Below are positions 24,674 through 36,600 of a DNA stretch of 64,000 nt, in pieces; the stretch's first letter is position 1; each line of letters starts with the position of its first letter. The stretch is from the NCBI GenBank assembly GCA_000310025.1, contig FN649737.1, positions 1,829,094 to 1,893,093 of the forward strand, written 5' to 3'. The stretch comes from Ectocarpus siliculosus. Taxonomy: Eukaryota > Sar > Phaeophyceae > Ectocarpales > Ectocarpaceae. The position numbers were made by a program, and so were the translations under genes. Below the pieces are notes generated by a model. The model was not told the DNA's origin and made no database searches. It saw nothing but the letters and a program-made list of their open reading frames with translations.

Positions 24674-27600
24674 ACCCACGTGTCCGTCCGAGGCCATATT
24701 TCTGTTTGTTTTCGCAACGGCAGATCAATGTTGCTGCCTTCCAGCGCGTCATGCTACACACACTGAATCCTACCTCCATGCAATCCACGCTGCAGTAGCG
24801 ATCCCTTCTGTGTACAGGCGGGCCTTGCTCGCTCGCAGCCTCCTCGTCACAGTAGAGGCACATCACCTGACACGGCGCGAGGCGCGCACATGCACAACAC
24901 AGTGCAGCAGTTCGACTAAGTTCCTAGCCGCCAACGCAACACACACGCGCGCATACACACGACACAGCACAGCAGTTCGATTTACTCCATAGGGTCATTC
25001 GTTCGCCAGCTCCTGGTGGGGACGGCAAACTTGGCCTGTGTGGTAAGAAAAGAGCTTTTTCTCTGCACTGCTGTGTTCCTAACACGAAAAGAGGAAGACC
25101 AGCCTATCGCTGTGAGAGCGAAGAACTCGCAGCCACGCTCAGATGAAACATTGCATCAGCACAACACTCCAATAAACATCAGTTGTGTGTGACAACACGT
25201 GTCATGTCGATGCAGCAGAAGGCAGATACAGCATAGCGTTCACCACCGCAACCAGTCCTCCAGCACATGCAACACCAGAAATATTGCGCGCATACACAAA
25301 ACCACCAGCACGCGGAAGTAAAATCGTTTCGCGTCGTGGCCCAAAAGGTGATGCTAGGTATCCGTTTTCACAAAAATTGGGCAGCAAAGAAGACTGGCGT
25401 TTTTTCATTGATCATCTCCTGGGCGCCATAGACAATAAAGACAGAAAACAAGCACCCAGACACCGGTGCCCGACAGCGAAACGGCCAACGTAGACGCACC
25501 TTATCCGAGGCGATGCCGCCGCTTCTGGCCGCAGAAGAGCCGGCGTTACCACTCCCGCCACCACCGCCGTTGCCACCACCGCTTGCGCCGCCGCTTACTT
25601 CGCCGCCGGCGGCGCTTCCGCCGCCCTCGCCGCCACCAGCAGGACCACCCGACTTTGACGGGCCCCCGACCGTGCCAGCGTACCGCCGCTTGCTGTAAGG
25701 GGGGGGGCGCGGGGGGGGGGGTCACTCATGTAAACGCATGCTGTAGCCGTTAGACCGTGAGCCTCGCATCCCTGCAATAATCGCTTGCTGTAGGGGGAGG
25801 TATCCTCGTAGCCGTGCTGCATCGTACCGTAGTCGTTAGACCATTGACCTCGCATCCAGCGCGGGGGGGTGGCGAAGAACAAAGTCAGCCAGCACGGCAA
25901 GGTTAACAGTTGCGGATGATGCCTTTTACCGCGAGGACTTGGGGGCAGACCTCCTAGGCAGGCGCCGGGCGGGCGGACTTTCCCTAGAGTGGTTCTCTGA
26001 CCAAAAACGAGGATATTTCCCCTTGGGCCTTGCAAAGGCGGACGACAACCTGGGCAGAAACAACACACACACCCTCCGGGCTGAAAAATACGTTGTGCGG
26101 AACCATGTATTTCCCCTTCCCCCTGGGAGGGAATCGGGTTATTCTACACTTACAGTCACGGCACCCCCTGGGGGGCATCTGCTCTAGATACTAATACGTT
26201 GTCGGCGGGATCATGTCCCCTTCCCCGTTCACCTGCCAGTCAGTGCTGGGGTGACCCTGGACAGCTCGTCTGCGAGGGGAGGGCGGCAAGGCGTCCCCTT
26301 GAGCAGCGGCCGTTTCCTGGAGGACAGCGCCCTCCACTCCTGCACGAACTCCCGCGCTACCTGGAACAGCAGCGTTTGTGACTACGCGCTTAGAGAGAGT
26401 GGTTTTCCCCCGAAGGACCTCGTGTTCAATATCTCAGAGGAACACCGTGCTCTGATTTTATTTTTGGTGATAGAAGGCACGCGACACGCAGTGACTTAAG
26501 CAAGCGCGAGTACAAGAGTGACTGGAAATGGCGGCGAGGGAAGGTGGCGGGAGGACTTTCCAACACAGGAGTGTGGTACAGATTCACGGCAGACCACCAA
26601 CACGAGAGCGTGCGAGTAGGCCTGCAGGCCTTGCCTCCTCAGGCTGGACGTGTTGAACAAGTCACAAGGAGATAATTGTGGGGATGCGGGGTCGGCTCGC
26701 ACCATGACAACGCGTGGAATGCAGTGGAGACAACTCAAGACCGAACAAATGCATGAACCAATAGGACATGATGGCTACGCAAACGACCACGGGTAAAAGT
26801 GTGATAATGAGAAGGCATCCAAGAGGCCGCCCACATCGACAGCGTCAAAGCAAATGAGAGGCATTCACCACGAAGGACGGAAGTTGCAGCTATGGCACGG
26901 CATAAAATGATGAATCCCTACTGACACGACAAACAGCTGTGAAACCCAGACTAGTTCTGCGGCCAAGACATCTCAACAGTTGTTAGGAGGTGTGGATTTA
27001 CACTGCTGTTTTAATCCGCACGTCAATGATCGTACGAGACACAACGCTAAAACCAAGGGTAGGTAGGAAAGTGTGCACATGCCGGCAGGGCGACATCATG
27101 CCGCCAGTGAGCCAATCAACACCCGAGACATGAGGACGAACAGGTGTGAGACCACCGGAGAGAGAGAGAGAAGGAGAGACAGGGGGGAGGGGGGAGGGGG
27201 GGGGCGTACTTCCAAAGCTCGAACAGTTGCATGCATCGCGAAGAAGACCGAATACAACCTCCCCTCGCATACGGCGTCACCCACCCTGAGAGCCGGAGCA
27301 GACCACAAGAGCTTCGGCAGCGTCGAAAGAGCCTCCCTGGCCGCAGCCTACCGTTCAGCCGACAAGCGGTAGGAAACATGCAGCACATGTAAAACGGCTA
27401 CAGGTGTAAGAGAGGGGCGGGACAAGCAACAATCGCTCTCTTGTATCCGGTTCCCTCCTAAAACCGTACTTGTGAAATGCGGAGTACATGCATTTCCTAT
27501 GGCCTGGACACGCCACTGATACTCCTGAATTCGTCCTTTCTCATAAAATGATATCTTGTGAACCGCAGCCGCTGCTGTACGGCGAACACGGAACGGCGAC

Positions 27601-30600
27601 GAGGAACCTTGTGTTCCTCGCCAAGTAGTCGAGCGAAAACTTGATCGCAGGTACCTAAGCAGAGGGTCCCACAAGGCAGGGGTCCGATGAACGTCAGGGT
27701 TAACCAGGATCAAGGTGACCAAGTAAGCAGTAGAACAAAACACGCGGCGTGCATACGGCTTGAATTAACCAGCGCCGTGCACAGCAGTGACACAGCTTCA
27801 AGATGGCGTCCGGGGAAGTGTGTTTTTTCCGTGCAGCTAGCTAGATTTGAGCGCCGAAGACGAGCAGGCGCAATTCACGGCTGCGGGGAACTTGAAACAG
27901 TGCGAAAAATAACTGCGTAGGCCATCATCAGCCAGTTCGACAGCGGAGCAGTAGCCACTTAGAAACACAATTTGCGATGAGAGGATGGTGCGGGAGGACA
28001 TGGCGCACAAACACCGCACACGCCACCTCCCCGGCATACCCCATTCAAGCGCAACGAATACGCTTCGGCAGAGCGCCCGCTTCAGCATCCGCAGAGGCAC
28101 CCGAAGAAAAAGCTATGCATACGGTTGAAACCGACACACGACTGGAGAAACTGCTATTGAAAAGATAACCAGCTACCGGGGAAACGCTCGATTATTGCCC
28201 TCGTACCTAGTGTATATTGATTTCCTTCCTGCCGCGTGACCCTGACTGGTGCGTCAAAGATATACCGAAAGGCGCATAGAATGGCGCCCACGAAAGAGGG
28301 CACGGGAAACCACACATGCACATGCCAAACCGCCACACAAAGAACAAGAGAGACCCTTGATTCCCAGGGCGCGTGTTGGTTTTATACCTCAACACGTAGT
28401 CCTGCTAGGGGATGGGGTTATGGAAGACTCTAGCCGTACGCGCACACAACCAACAATTGCCAGAATCGGGCATGTGATCAACAGGGTCCGCAAGCACGAT
28501 TCCTAGATAGAGGACCTCCGCAAGACCGACTCCTACCTATATCTTGCGGTCGATCGGTCTTGCGTTGACGCGACTTGGGGGTCTCCACCGACAGGAGAAA
28601 CAGCATCCCCCAACTACCGTAAGAGGCGAAGAGATGGCACCCCCCTAGACCAATTTCCAAAGCTGGATTGCTCCACAACCACGGATATGCCAACACCGCA
28701 AATGGTGGCTTTAGAAACATCCCATCGAGGGTTTTCCATCCACGCAAAATCGGTATCTTTCTGTACCCCCTTGGTTGTGGAGCAAATAGAGCTCCGAAAG
28801 TCGGTCTGGAGGGGGTGCAATCTCTCCGCCTCATTCGGAACTCTCGTCATTCACAAGCGCCCACCCGCCCAGAGGAAGAGCTCTAAGGCTAGGCACCCAC
28901 CTCGCACGCTTCTGCGGCCCGCCTCCTCGATGCCGGCGTTGACGGTCCTGTGGTCGTCGCCGTGGACAACAGCAACGCCTCCTTAGAGGCCTCGAAGAGT
29001 CGGTCAAGGTCTTCTGGACGGAAGTTGCACCTGCGCCGCGTTGTAGCGGTGGCGGCGGCCGCGGCAGAAGCAGCAGCAGCAGCAGCAGCGGCAGCAGCAG
29101 TACCGGCAGCAGGAGCAGTAGTACCAGTAGCAGCGGCGGCGGCGGCGGGACGGCGGCAGGAGCAGCAGCAGGAGAAACAGCAACAACGAGCAGAGAGGTA
29201 CGGCGGCAGCGAGGAGAGGCAGCGAGAGGAGGAGCAATGTCAAAGAGTGGAGCAGTCTGCTCGCCTCGAAGAAGGAGAACGAAACCCAACAGAGGACGAA
29301 AGTAAGAAAAGTTCCGCATCGGAACGAGGTTCAAATAACCACTGTCTACGTCGTTAGGCACACAACACCAGGGTCCGGCAATTATACCATCCCACAAACG
29401 GGGCGGGTCACAGATCGGCATGCGTTCCACAAAGAGCTCGTGAACGCTCGTAACGAAAAGTGCCAAAAACACGCCCGCCTGCCGGCCAACTCACTACAGA
29501 ACGCCATTTTGGAATACCGTCTTCGGACGATAAGGAACCAGGACTATCTAAGCGGTTTTCAGGGGGCAGTGGTGTGGGGAATGGCTCCAATTACCTCCTG
29601 CAACGAACTGACTTGGGGGCTTGGACTGGCACCCACGACCTCCTACAACTCGTTCGCCTGAGGGCGATCAACACATCCGTACACGGACCTGCAGTGTTGC
29701 GGCCTTGCCTCCTCCTCGTCGTCCTCGACACCGACGCCGCCGCCTCCGGAACCTTTCCCGTCTTCGTCGTCGCCCCCGACCTTCTTGTACACGTGCACCC
29801 TGCCCGTGTTTCCGCTCACCAGAAAATACAGCCTTTTCGCCGCTTTCAGCTGCAGCAGCTCCTCGCCGCCTCGGTCCCCGCCCCCCACTCCCTCGCTGCC
29901 GCCCCGGCCCTGCCCCGTGTCTGAGCCTCTGTCGCCAGCAGGACTCAGACAATAGGACGATAGTGCCGGGGACGGAGCGTCATCGCCCTCCCCTGCAGCC
30001 TCTCCTTCGGGCAATGCACCCGGTAGGACCTCCGTGTTGCGGCCCGGCGTTCCTCCTCCTCCTCCCCCTCCTCCTCTTTCTCCTTCTTCTACACCTCCTC
30101 CTTCTACATCTCCTCCTCTCCCTCCCCCTCCCCCTCCACCGCCGCCTCTAGTTCTGCCCGAAACCCTCGCAACAGCAACAGCAGCAGCAGCAGAACCCTC
30201 CTGCTCGGCATCCTGGCTCAGATCGACCAGCACGAAAGGGGAGCACACGCTCCCACCCCCGTGATGCGGTGATGGTCTGCCGCTGCGGTCGGTACCACCG
30301 CTGCCGCCACCGCCGCGCGTACCTCGCCGACAGGGCGTGAGGGTGACGGCGAAGTCGCTGTCATCGTCCCCGCTCTGCGACAGGTCGTCCCCCGCACCGC
30401 CGGCTGCAACTCGGCGCGGCGAGGCCTCCGCTTGGGCGGAAGCCCCACCACCACCACCACCACCACCAGGAGGAGGGTCTTGACTCCCGACCTCCGTTTG
30501 CCCCGACGCACCGGCATTGTTACTGTCGCTGTCGTCATCATCACTGCCGGCGCCAACAGGTGCCACCTCCATCGGCGGCGGCGACCCGCTGTCGACACCG

Positions 30601-33600
30601 AGACGCGAGGACGGCGACGGCGGCGGCGGCGGCGGCCGACGAGGACGGCAGTTGTGCCCGTACGTCTCGAACGGGTTTCCAGGAGAAACGTGGGCGTTAC
30701 CGGACCCCGGCGGCGAGGACCGCGGGCGCTTGCGGCTCACGACGGGGGAAGCAGTCGCCGCCCCGTACGTACCCCTGCCGGGGGGTGAATCCATGTTCAA
30801 AATCGTCGTTGTCTTACGAGCGCCCTTGCCCACGCCCTCCCCGCCACCTGTTCTCGGAGTCTTAGCTCTCCCCTCCTCGCGTCCCAGCCATCTCGCCAAC
30901 CCTTCGTCACCGCGTGCGCCCGGCGAAGTTGACGACATTTTCTTCTTCCCATTGGCGCTGCTGCTGGTTGTGGCCTGGCTGAAAATGTTGTTGGGCTTGG
31001 GCGGCGTGCTGCCGGAGGGCGGCGCCACCGGGCTTTCTGCGATCGCCCGGAGCAGCTGAAATGTCGGCGCTGGATATGCGTGAAAGTATCGCGGTCATCG
31101 TTTTTTGCCGTTAGGGGGGGGGGGGGGCCCGAAAGGGATGAAAACTGGGGGATGTTGGTCTTGCAAATCACCCATGTCCAAACAAGTTTAAAAAAAAAAA
31201 GATGCCGGTGCCCAAAATNNNNNNNNNNNNNNNNNNNNNNNNNNNNNNNNNNNNNNNNNNNNNNNNNNNNNNNNNNNNNNNNNNNNNNNNNNNNNNNNNN
31301 NNNNNNNNNNNNNNNNNNTTTTTTAGGAGCGCCTTGGCCCACCCCTTCCCCCCCACTTGTTTTGGGATTTTAAGTTTTCCCTTCTTGGGTTCCCAGCATT
31401 TTGGCAAACCTTTGTTCACGGGGTGCCCCGGGGAAATTGGAGGACTTTTTTTTTTTCCCTTGGGGGTTGTTGTGGGTTGTGCCCGGGCGAAAAATTTTTT
31501 TGGGTTTGGGGGGCGTGTTCCGGGAGGGGGGCCCCCCCGGGTTTTTTGGATTCCCCGGGAGCAGTGAAAATTTGGGCGCGGAATATGGGGAAAATTTTCG
31601 CGTTCTTCTTTTTTTCCCTTTGGGGGGGGGGGGGGGCACGAGAGGTATGATAGCTGGTGGATGTTGGTCTTGCAAATCAGCCATGTCGAAACAAGTTGAG
31701 ACAAGACAAGATGCCGGTGCACAGAGTACGTTTTTCCGGACTGTACGGTGGCTTCGCCCTACGAAAATCGGCAACACTTTTGGAAATAGCAAAAACATAC
31801 CAACGAACAGCAGCCACAACAAAAGCAGCAGCAGTAGCAACAGCAAACCAGCAGCAGGACCACGACCACCACCATTACCATCAACAACAACAAAGGGGCA
31901 GCAACAACAGCAGCAGCAGCAGCAGCAGTAACAACAACAGACGACCGAGCAACCCGAACCGCCAGACGTCCTGCAAAATTGCAGCCCCATCGCCTCACAT
32001 TGAGATGGCCGGTGGGTCGGGACGTCCAACGGCGTCGACAGCAGCGCGTTCCTCAGCTCGGCGTCCAAGTCCGTCTCCGTCTCCTCCGCCAGCCCACCAT
32101 CATCGTGATCATCATCTTCGCTACCATCGTCAGAGCCAGAAAGCTCGATGCAAGAAGCGGGGGCGTCGTCGTCGTTATCAAGGCTGCCGGTACAGCCGCC
32201 GTCTCCCACGGCATCCTCGTCGCCGCCGGCGGTCGAATCGTTTGTTGGCAAGGAGCTCGGTGCACGACGGCCTCGACGCCTGCAGGAAAAGAGGAAACGT
32301 AACGCCATGACGTGCGACATACAATTAATTACACGATCATATGCATACGACTCTGTACAATATAAGGACTATTCGGATACAAATGCGCACGTCCCAATCG
32401 CCCCAATATTTCGAAACGGACAAGAGTGGTATGCTTGGGATATTTTTTCTTCTTTATCACCTCGTCGTATAAACGTGAAGCGAGAGCAGCGTAGAGCTAG
32501 CTTCTGACAGCACAAGCCACCAACGGGGCAAGGAACACGACCCGAGGCCTTGAGCGGGTTACACCCCCCCCCCCCCCCCCACCGCCACGAAGCAAGCACC
32601 GCATCGAGACATTTTAGTGCCGATCGTCACCTGCTTGGCCGGCGCGTCGGGCCGTCGTGATCCAGGGTACTGCCCGCGTCGACCACTCTGTCGACGTCGA
32701 TGTTCTCGGCGTACAGCGTTCCGTTCATCACGGACGTCTGGGTCGTCAGCTTCCTGGAAAAAAACAAAATAGAACAAACTTTATCACAATTAGTAAAGCT
32801 TTTTCCGCATCACTCTCGCAACTACCACTACAGACCACGAATTTACACTAATAGAGAGGAGCTAGGAAGAAAAAACACCCAAAGAAAACGACAAGGGCGG
32901 GGAGGGGTACGTCCCATCCCCTCTCCAGCCCCTTTTTCGAGACTTTTTTTTCTTGTCTTTTTTGGGTGGGAAAAAGAGTCATAAAATATAATCTTCCCCG
33001 TCTCCCGTCCATGCCACTGCCGTGCCACTTCGTCAGCTGGCACCCCTCCCGCCTCCCCCCCCCCAAACAAAAAAAGGCTGACACCTACAAACCCAGTGTA
33101 AGCAACAGGAAGGTCCCTCACTCACTCGCTGAGGCTAAGCCATCTAGTGTCGTCGTGGCTTCCGGTCGGCAGTACTGTCAGGTACACGTTCACGCTCTTC
33201 TCCTGCGCAGCGCAAGGCAAGGGTCGAAAAACACGTTCGAGGCATCCTACCGGAAATCCATCGACGCTTTTGCATCGACCCCCTTACACCAAGCGCAAGC
33301 AAACCTACACCACTTGTCGGCATGAACATGCTGGTAGCAGTCGCCAGGCCGTTGGTCACCCGCCCTCCTCAAGCAACACTAGGCCAGACAGACTGAACCA
33401 AAGTAAACCGGGGGGGGTGGTAACCAGTTTCGATTCGGCGTTTCATCAAGGGGAACGCCCATCGACACGAGCCTGGAGCAATTACAAAACCTATTAGTTG
33501 ATGCACAACCGTACCAAGAGAAACACCTCGAGAGAGCAGCAGGCAAGGCAACACGACCGGCACACCCAACACCAACAAAGAGCGGCACCGTAAGGCAAAC

Positions 33601-36600
33601 AATCTCACGGCACGCTCCTGCAGCACAACCAACGGTCAAGCCGCAGCAAGGGGAGAAGACTCACAAGGCAGACAGCACGCTCGCCCTGCGGCACACGACT
33701 ACCCTCCTCAGCTTGCACAGCACAAACACGCGTGGGACTGGCTGCTAAGTGCCCCAACACAACAACCCGTGAGGGTAATGGAGTGCGGAGGCGTGCGATT
33801 TAAGCAGCGGACCTGTGTTGGCATCTTCAGCCGCATGGAGCAGCACAAACCCGCGTGAGACTCACCGCTACATGCCCCAAAAGTGCAGAGGATCTACGTT
33901 CGCAGTGAAGCTTCAACTGGTGCAGCACACACACGCTTGAGACAGACTGGCTGCTACATGCCCCAAAAAACAACAGGCCGTGTACAAATGGAGTGCAGTG
34001 GTTGTGCGGGCTGATCAGCAGGTCTGCCTTGGCCGTGACGCCTCAGCTACGTGGTTAAAGCACACCCACGCGCGAGAGACATACCGGCTGCTATTACATG
34101 CCCCACAAAATCAACAGGCCGCCGCGTGTGCACAGATGGAGTTGTGAACGGTGTCGTGCAGGTATCAAGTATTGAGCGGCGAACCTCAGCTACAAGTACA
34201 TGGTTCAGCACATGCATGCGTGGGGACAGACTGGCTGCTACACACACGCCCCCACGAATACACCAACAGGCCGCGTGTGCACAGATGGAGTTGGCGTCGT
34301 GTAGGGGATTGAGCGGCGGACCTCAGCTACAAGTAAATGGTTCAGCACATCCATGTGTGGGTACAGACTGGATGCTACATACACGCCCCCACAAACAACC
34401 AACAGGCCGCGTGCGTAAAGATGGAGTTGGCGCCGAGTAGGGGATTGATCTCAGCAATAAGTACATGGTTCAGCACATGCATGCCCGAGACACATCCCCC
34501 CAAAAAACATCCCCGACAGGGTACAGGTGGAGTGGGGTTGAGATCCGGACCTGTCTCCGACGGTGGAGCCTGTCCTCCGCCTGCCTCAGCCACGCCGGGC
34601 TCTCGGGGAGCTCGACGAAGACCACGTTGCTGGCGGCGGTGAAGTCCAGCCCCTGCCCCCCGGCCGTGATGGAAACGACGAGCACGCGGCAGCGCTCGTT
34701 GGTGTTGAACTCCGACAGCCTCGAGGCCCTGAGACATCAAAAACAAATAAAAAGTGCGGGAGAGTGTGGCGCGCCTTTGTTTAAAAAAAACTCGGTTTGT
34801 GCTAGATAAATATGCTCGGTGAGGGGTGTGTGGGTGTGGAGCGCCTGTTGGTTTCAACAAATCTCGGTGTGTGTTGTCTACGTCTTCAACAATCCCGTCC
34901 TTCGTGAGAGGAGTGTGGAACGCACATGTCACAAAATAAAGAAAGGCGTTGTGAAGCAACGCAGACAAGGGCAACAGGACCTTCCTGGAGGCTGCTCCTC
35001 GGGCCAGGCAGGGTGATGGCAGCCCAACTACGGCGGCGCGTTTAGATATGCGCACCTAAACCCTGCGCTGATACGGCCTCCTCGAACACTAAAACGAAGA
35101 TGGGGGTGGCGTGTATGAAAGTGCTTGAAATGACGGCGAACACGCGCAACACGCTTCAAAAAGACGCTGAAAACCCCTCATGCACGACTTGAAACCCTCC
35201 GCCGCATGGTCATACAGCAAACAAACACCTACGCACCCGGCGTATCAACCCCAAAGCCAAGGCAAAAGCCAACGTCGATGTGGACACCCTGGAGAGTTTG
35301 CAATCGGATATCTCCTCCCCAAAGTGGTAGAGAAAAGGTGGGGTACAAAAAAAACATCCTTGCGGGGCCTTCCTCTTGTGTGATCCCCGTTGACAAGTCA
35401 GAACTGTACACCGAAAGATACGCAGACTGGCTCCACAATAGACCGAACGAACACGCACACGAAAGGTAGCCGAGGCAACAGCAGTCGCAGCAGTTACGCC
35501 GCACCGGGCGCGGGGCAACGGCGTACCTCAAGGCCGTGGGCACCGACCCGTCGATGCGGAGACAAGTAAACGCTCCCACAGACGCGTCGTCGGAGTCGTT
35601 CGCCGCACGCGGTGTGAAGGGGCACGTGTTCCCCCGCGTGCCTTGCACCTCGAACGCCTGCATGAAAAAAAAAAAATGTATGTACTGTGAGTGGTTCTGT
35701 GCCGGCTGACATCACTAATCCTTTAGTCAATAGGCGTCAACAGACTACGAATAAGTCCAGTGTGCAGCAGGGTTCCCTGCAAAGACTGCAACACACGGTT
35801 GGAGTGCTATCTCGGACGGTCAGTCTTTACAGCCGTGTATTCATTGATAAATATGTATCGAGCGAGCGCCGAATCCGACCACCAACCGGAGGCAACGTTT
35901 CAACACTGAACAGCTTGCCGAATAGATTTCACCCGCAGCGAGCAAGCACAAAACCTTAGCCCTAACCCTAACCCTAACCCCGGTACCGGTACCGGTACCA
36001 ATGGACAGCAGTTGCGACTGGCACTATAATAATAGCACACTAAACTCGCCTCTTGAAGCCTGTCCAAGACGGTCTTGTGGTGGGCAAAGACGACGAACTT
36101 GGTCAGGGTCTCCTCGGACGCGATGAGCTTCTCGATCACCCACTCTGACGCCGACTTCACCTGCGGGACAGACAGACGGCAGGGAAGAACTGTGAGCAAG
36201 TTTACTTAGAGAGTTCACCTGCAAGGAGAGGACACGCTGGACAGTGTAGAACAGGAGAGCTTCGCAGCAGCAGGTGAAACTAGAGAGAGGCATCCCAAGG
36301 ATATGCCAGGTTGAGAGGCCAAGAAGTTCTTCAACACACCGTACACCAAAAATCGCACGCGAATCTCGACCGCTACTGGTTTATGATGACAACCACTATT
36401 GGCGTACGAAACCACCAACTCCAACGTCATTAACGGTGACTACGGTGAGACTAGCGATAAGAACCTCCACCCAATAAAGACGTACCGAACCGCAACACGA
36501 ATATTCCCATAACCGCAAGGAAAAGGTCACTGTACGCGTAAGTTCTAGTGCCAAAACCTGAGAACCACAACGCCGACTCGGGTACGAACGTCACCATCCA

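Larger units (their letters stand above)
21880..24866 (-). other. Exons 27-30: Cys-rich segment and HNH nuclease domain
   Basis: Exon 27 encodes CLYC and YCSVDC, a Cys pair preceding the HNH domain as in ZRANB3. Exons 28-30 give RRLVFERDHGVC, then GGYAWNADHVTAV, then GGGECGVDNLRTLCVLCHSE. The candidate catalytic and metal residues (ADH, N of DNLRTLC, the final CxxCH) are intact. The domain would be an active structure-specific nuclease by family analogy. Confidence 0.85.

Noticed and set aside
24071-24697. 208-codon minus-strand frame with polyglutamine
   Set aside because: It falls in intron 27 between exons whose phases join without it; the Gln run is a CTG microsatellite.
31370-32320. Long minus-strand frame crossing 31.4-32.3 kb
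   Set aside because: Its second half runs into the degraded duplicate beside the N gap. Only 32279-31999 is used as exon 21.
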